DNA of 64,000 nucleotides from assembly GCF_000368145.1 (NCBI RefSeq), contig NZ_KB849287.1:179903-243902 (forward strand), written 5' to 3'. A program made the translations under genes and the position numbers. The notes under the pieces were generated by a model, which saw only the letters and a list, made by a program, of their open reading frames with translations, was not told the origin of the DNA and searched no databases. How positions within the stretch are numbered: the stretch's first letter is position 1; every line of letters starts with the position of its first letter. This document shows, one piece after another, positions 61,050 to 64,000 of the stretch. This DNA comes from Acinetobacter guillouiae CIP 63.46 (GTDB lineage: Bacteria; Pseudomonadota; Gammaproteobacteria; Pseudomonadales; Moraxellaceae).

Positions 61050-61880
61050 ATGGAACCTATGGTGGTGATGGCTGCGCGTGCGGCTCAGTTAGTTGGTCAA
61101 GAGCTTTTAAAAGCGCATCAAAATCGTCATAAACTCGATCTACAAGTCGAAGAAAAAGGTATTGATGGTCCAGTAACTCGTGTAGATCGTTATATCGAGC
61201 AGTTGACTATTGATACGCTTCGTAAAAGTTATAAAAATCACAGCTTCCTTGGTGAAGAGTTTGGGCTACAAGAAGGTAAAGGTCACGATGCTGATTGGTG
61301 TTGGGTGATTGATCCTCTTGATGGTACTTTAAACTTTATCAATGCTTTCCCACATTTCTGTGTATCTATTGCAGTTCAACATAAAGGTGTAACTCAACAC
61401 GGTGTTATCTATGACCCTGTGAAAGATGAGCTATTCTCTGCAAGCCGTGGTCGTGGCGCAATGTTGAATCAACGTCGTATTCGTGTGAATGTTAAAGACA
61501 GCCTTGAAAATACCTTTATGGGTGTAGGTCATGCTTACCGCGCTAAACGTAATGGTGAGATTGTTTCTTATGCGAAAAACCATTTTGAATCATTATTAAA
61601 TGTAACTGAAGCTGGCGCACAATATCGTCGTGCAGGTTCTGCTGCATTGGACTTGGCTTATGTTGCGGCTGGTCGTTTAGATGGTTATTTTGAACTCGGT
61701 TTAAAACCTTGGGATATCGCAGCAGGCGAGCTTATGGTGAAAGAAGCGGGTGGTACAGTCGTTGATGCTCGTGGTGGTTCAGATTCTATGGAAAATGGTC
61801 AAGTGATTGCGTGTTCTATGAAAATGTTAAAACCATTGATGCAAGCTGTTGTTCCTGCTTGGGGTGAAGCTGCGAAGTAA
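61050..61880 (+). CDS. suhB: Inositol-1-monophosphatase / Nus-factor SuhB
   Basis: SuhB dephosphorylates inositol-1-phosphate in vitro and in gammaproteobacteria joins the rRNA antitermination complex. The 276 residues match. The metal sites are GEEFG (near 68), DPLDGTLNFINAFPHF (from about 84) and WDIAAGELMVKEAGG, the standard pattern of Mg2+-dependent phosphatases. The open frame begins at 60990, inside the upstream hairpin; the ATG at 61050 (MEPMVVMAARAA) with GTGGGTG before it is the natural start. A strong terminator follows. Confidence 0.95.
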   Translation: MEPMVVMAARAAQLVGQELLKAHQNRHKLDLQVEEKGIDGPVTRVDRYIEQLTIDTLRKSYKNHSFLGEEFGLQEGKGHDADWCWVIDPLDGTLNFINAFPHFCVSIAVQHKGVTQHGVIYDPVKDELFSASRGRGAMLNQRRIRVNVKDSLENTFMGVGHAYRAKRNGEIVSYAKNHFESLLNVTEAGAQYRRAGSAALDLAYVAAGRLDGYFELGLKPWDIAAGELMVKEAGGTVVDARGGSDSMENGQVIACSMKMLKPLMQAVVPAWGEAAK

Positions 61881-61906
61881 TTTATACTTGTGTAGATTGA
61901 GTTTTA

Positions 61907-61936
61907 AAAAGCCTTCATCTTTATGAGGGCTTTTTT
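61907..61936 (+). terminator. Rho-independent terminator after suhB
   Basis: AAAAGCCTTCAT (61907-61918) pairs with ATGAGGGCTTTT (61923-61934) with one T-G pair, and six T follow in all. Confidence 0.9.
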
Positions 61937-62042
61937 ATGGGTTGCGATTTAATGCGATACTATCAATAGTGAATGTCGTTGTTTAAACTTTCGTGATTGC
62001 AAGACTTAGCGAATAGTACTTATATAAAAATAATACAACTTA

Positions 62043-62201
62043 TTGGGGGACGCTAAGAGTGCATATCATTGGCAATCCAATACGATTATTCTAGGCGAGT
62101 TTACCGTGGAGTGTTTAGCGGTAGCTGTAGCAGATATTTTTGAGGATGAAAGTTTAGCTGTAGATCAAGTTTTTTATTTAATTCCTGATGATAATGAATG
62201 A
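62043..62201 (+). pseudogene. Possible protein remnant
   Basis: A 52-codon frame from a TTG reads LGDAKSAYHWQSNTIILGEF, then continues TVECLAVAVADIFEDESLAV and ends in a stop at 62199. It looks like protein but lacks a good start and any ribosome site, so it is likely a leftover C-terminal piece. An identity could not be given. The region from 61937 to 62235 shows no other gene. Confidence 0.3.
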
Positions 62202-62235
62202 CTTAATACAATACAGGAAAAAACAATAAAACTTC

Positions 62236-62263
62236 GTGACATTATTATAAATTCTGCTATACT
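62236..62263 (+). promoter_or_regulatory. Promoter of the DEAD-box helicase gene
   Basis: GTGACA at 62236-62241 and an extended -10 element TGC TATACT (hexamer 62258-62263), 16 bases apart. Transcription would start near base 62270, giving an untranslated leader of about 270 bases. Confidence 0.55.
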
Positions 62264-62269
62264 CTGCGC

Positions 62270-62537
62270 ACGCACTAAATTTCGTTCATTACCTGAACAT
62301 TTCTCTTCTATATTGTGTATGCGCGTCCGGTCCAAAGAGAGGACAATATTTCGCGCCCCACCCAATCGCTTAAGCGATTCCTTCAGGTTGCGGCTGTTAT
62401 CAAATGTGCGTTATACGCATCGTCGTTCTCGGATCGCCGCTGATTCTATATTTTCAGCGATTATTGCTGTGCCGCTTTTTGCCGATGTCCATCAGACCAT
62501 ATATTAATGGAGCACCCACATTAGGGTGAATATCTCT
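62270..62537 (+). promoter_or_regulatory. Long structured 5' leader of the DEAD-box helicase mRNA
   Basis: About 270 bases with no reading frame of note. It holds a 16-base palindrome AATCGCTTAAGCGATT and a last hairpin CACCC (62513-62517), loop ACATTA, GGGTG (62524-62528) that includes the AGGGTG before the start codon at 62538. Long leaders of this kind occur on cold-shock helicase mRNAs; a cold-induced switch is an inference. Confidence 0.45.
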
Positions 62538-64000
62538 ATGAGCAAAACTTTTGCTGAATTTTCATTAGACGAGTCGCTACAGAAAGCACTCGAGAGTCTT
62601 GGTTTTACTACGCCGACTCCTGTTCAAGAACTATCTATTCCAGCGGCTTTAGAAGGAAAAGACCTTCTAGTATCAAGCCAAACTGGTTCTGGTAAAACTG
62701 CTGCATTCTTACTCCCTACGTTAAACGCTTTAGCTGGTCAAGATACTTTTGTACCATTTAAAGATCGTATGAAAGCAGTAACTCAACCAAATATCTTGGT
62801 GATTTCACCTACTCGTGAACTTGCACAACAAGTATGTCAAGATGCGATTGCATTTGTACGCCATATGAAAGGTGTACGTGTTGCAGCAATCATGGGTGGT
62901 ATGCCTTTTGGTAAGCAAATCCAACAATTAAAAGGTGCACAAGTTGTTGTTGCGACTCCTGGTCGTTTACTTGATCTTGTAAACCGTCGTCAAATTAAAC
63001 TTGATTTAGTTGATGCTTTAATCGTCGATGAAGCTGACCGTATGCTTGACTTAGGTTTCTCTGAAGACCTAGAAGCAATCAGCGATTTAGCTTTAAATCG
63101 TAAACAAACATTAATGTTCTCTGCAACATTTGCACCACGTATCATTAATCTTGCTGAACGCATGATGAACGAACCTGAACGTATTGCAATTGAAACAGGT
63201 CATTCTACAAATACTGATATTACCCAAACTTTACATTGGACTGATGGCTTCGAGCATAAGAAAAAATTGCTTACGCATTGGTTAAATGAAGAAGACGTAG
63301 ATCAAGCAGTTGTATTTGCTTCAACTCAAGAAGATACAGATATGCTTGCTGAAGAGCTTGCAGAAGCTGGTCTTTCAGTTGTTGCGCTTCATGGTGCTAT
63401 GCCACAAACTGTACGTAACCGTCGTTTACGCAGTATCCGTGAAGGTCGTGCAAAAATTCTTGTTGCTACAGACGTAGCTGCTCGTGGTCTTGACGTACCA
63501 ACAATCTCTCACGTAATTAACTTCGGTCTTCCAATGAAGAATGAAGATTATGTGCATCGTATTGGTCGTACAGGTCGTGCGGGTCGTACTGGTAAAGCAA
63601 TCACTTTAGCAACTTACCGTGAACGCGGTAAGATCCGTGCTTTAGAAGATTATTTAGAAGCGCGTTTAAGTGTTTCTGAAATCGAAGGTTTAGAGCCATC
63701 TCCACCTCCAGCTCGCGGTAGTCGTGATGGTGGCGGTCGTGGTCGTAGTAACGGTGGCGGTCGTCGTGAAGGCGGTCGTGGCGGTTTCGGCGGTGGTCGT
63801 CGTTTTGAAGGTGAATCAAACTTCAAACGTCGTGAAGGCGGTGATGATCGTCCACGTCGTAGCTTCGATGACAAACCACGTGGTGATCGTCCATCTTATG
63901 GTGATGATCGTCCTAAGCGTGATTTTGGTGATCGTCCACCACGCCGTGAAGGTGGTTTCGGTGATCGTCCACAACGTTCATTCGGTGGTGAAGATCGTCC
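62538..64000 (+). CDS. DEAD-box RNA helicase with RGG/DRP-rich tail, partial
   Basis: A DEAD-box ATPase that unwinds short RNA duplexes, probably for ribosome assembly or RNA decay (RhlE/CsdA/RhlB-like). The gene is cut by the right edge after 487 codons. Motifs: the Q motif FTTPTPVQELSIP, Walker A SSQTGSGKT (near 47-55), PTRELAQQ, VDEADRMLD, SATFAP, ARGLDVP and HRIGRTGRAGR. The tail from about residue 390 is Gly/Arg/Asp-rich: RGSRDGGGRGRSNGGGRREGG, then repeats of the form GDRP or DDRP that run to the window edge. This low-complexity tail should be disordered and bind RNA. The exact paralog is not decided. The ATG at 62538 is preceded by AGGGTG. Confidence 0.95.
   Translation, partial: MSKTFAEFSLDESLQKALESLGFTTPTPVQELSIPAALEGKDLLVSSQTGSGKTAAFLLPTLNALAGQDTFVPFKDRMKAVTQPNILVISPTRELAQQVCQDAIAFVRHMKGVRVAAIMGGMPFGKQIQQLKGAQVVVATPGRLLDLVNRRQIKLDLVDALIVDEADRMLDLGFSEDLEAISDLALNRKQTLMFSATFAPRIINLAERMMNEPERIAIETGHSTNTDITQTLHWTDGFEHKKKLLTHWLNEEDVDQAVVFASTQEDTDMLAEELAEAGLSVVALHGAMPQTVRNRRLRSIREGRAKILVATDVAARGLDVPTISHVINFGLPMKNEDYVHRIGRTGRAGRTGKAITLATYRERGKIRALEDYLEARLSVSEIEGLEPSPPPARGSRDGGGRGRSNGGGRREGGRGGFGGGRRFEGESNFKRREGGDDRPRRSFDDKPRGDRPSYGDDRPKRDFGDRPPRREGGFGDRPQRSFGGEDR

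Noticed and set aside
63601-63874. Arg/Pro/His-rich minus-strand frames in the helicase tail
   Set aside because: Antisense of the Gly/Arg repeat region; low complexity only.
1-64000. CRISPR array, IS element, prophage or tRNA gene
   Set aside because: No regularly spaced repeats, transposase or integrase frames, or tRNA cloverleaf patterns were seen on reading the window.

Overview
The window looks like a chromosomal segment of an Acinetobacter-type gammaproteobacterium. The DNA is AT-rich (roughly 60% A+T by eye). The housekeeping proteins are gammaproteobacterial in type: rpsO-pnp, priA, lnt-corC, murI, ETF-quinone oxidoreductase, dxs and suhB. Type II secretion genes gspF and gspG stand apart from any gspE or gspD. 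Heme genes hemH, hemW, hemF and hemN are scattered, and a vgrG travels with a cargo effector. The genus assignment is inferred from gene content and was not tested by any search. No tRNA, rRNA, insertion sequence, phage or CRISPR array was found.

Layout. 1-3.7 kb: a cut serine hydrolase gene, then rpsO and pnp with a hairpin-rich spacer. 3.7-9.9 kb: CorA-type transporter, YdcH-like protein, the CbpM/CbpA co-chaperone pair, HslO and a CPA2 antiporter. 10.2-17.8 kb: an accessory island with a secreted Rhs/YD-repeat protein carrying a ParB-fold C-terminal domain, its probable immunity gene, a set of small AT-rich orphan genes, a broken Sel1 gene, a second copy of the immunity gene and a lipoprotein stub. 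17.8-26.5 kb: priA, gspFG, a CsaA-like protein, lnt-corC and tusA-like genes. 26.7-31.5 kb: a type VI secretion island with vgrG, a GHSLGG lipase effector, a lipoprotein that is probably its immunity protein, and a frameshifted second lipoprotein. 31.5-64 kb: mostly core metabolism. It includes ETF-QO, murI, hemH, yacG, a trmB-like gene, crcB, rpmE2 under a probable Zur box, an ABC1 kinase, MATE and DMT transporters, hemW, an acyl-CoA dehydrogenase, aroE, divergent hemF/hemN, ribA, dxs, suhB and a DEAD-box helicase with a long leader that runs off the right edge.

How the genes fit together. The two accessory islands are both antagonism modules. The Rhs island shows the usual signs of C-terminal toxin exchange: a sharp change of sequence after the Rhs core, a one-base overlap of toxin stop and immunity start, and leftover modules downstream. 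Its Rhs protein starts with a Sec signal peptide and has no PAAR domain, so it is probably not a type VI cargo. The VgrG island couples vgrG, effector and immunity lipoprotein by overlapping start and stop codons. Regulatory elements readable from sequence include a near-consensus Zur site before rpmE2, a pnp leader hairpin of the kind cut by RNase III, a promoter and 270-base leader for the helicase gene, a 14-base LacI/CRE-like palindrome, and paired DnaA boxes before crcB.

Limits: all family calls come from reading motifs and overall sequence pattern. Start codons were moved from the longest open frame where a ribosome site or a signal peptide supported it.
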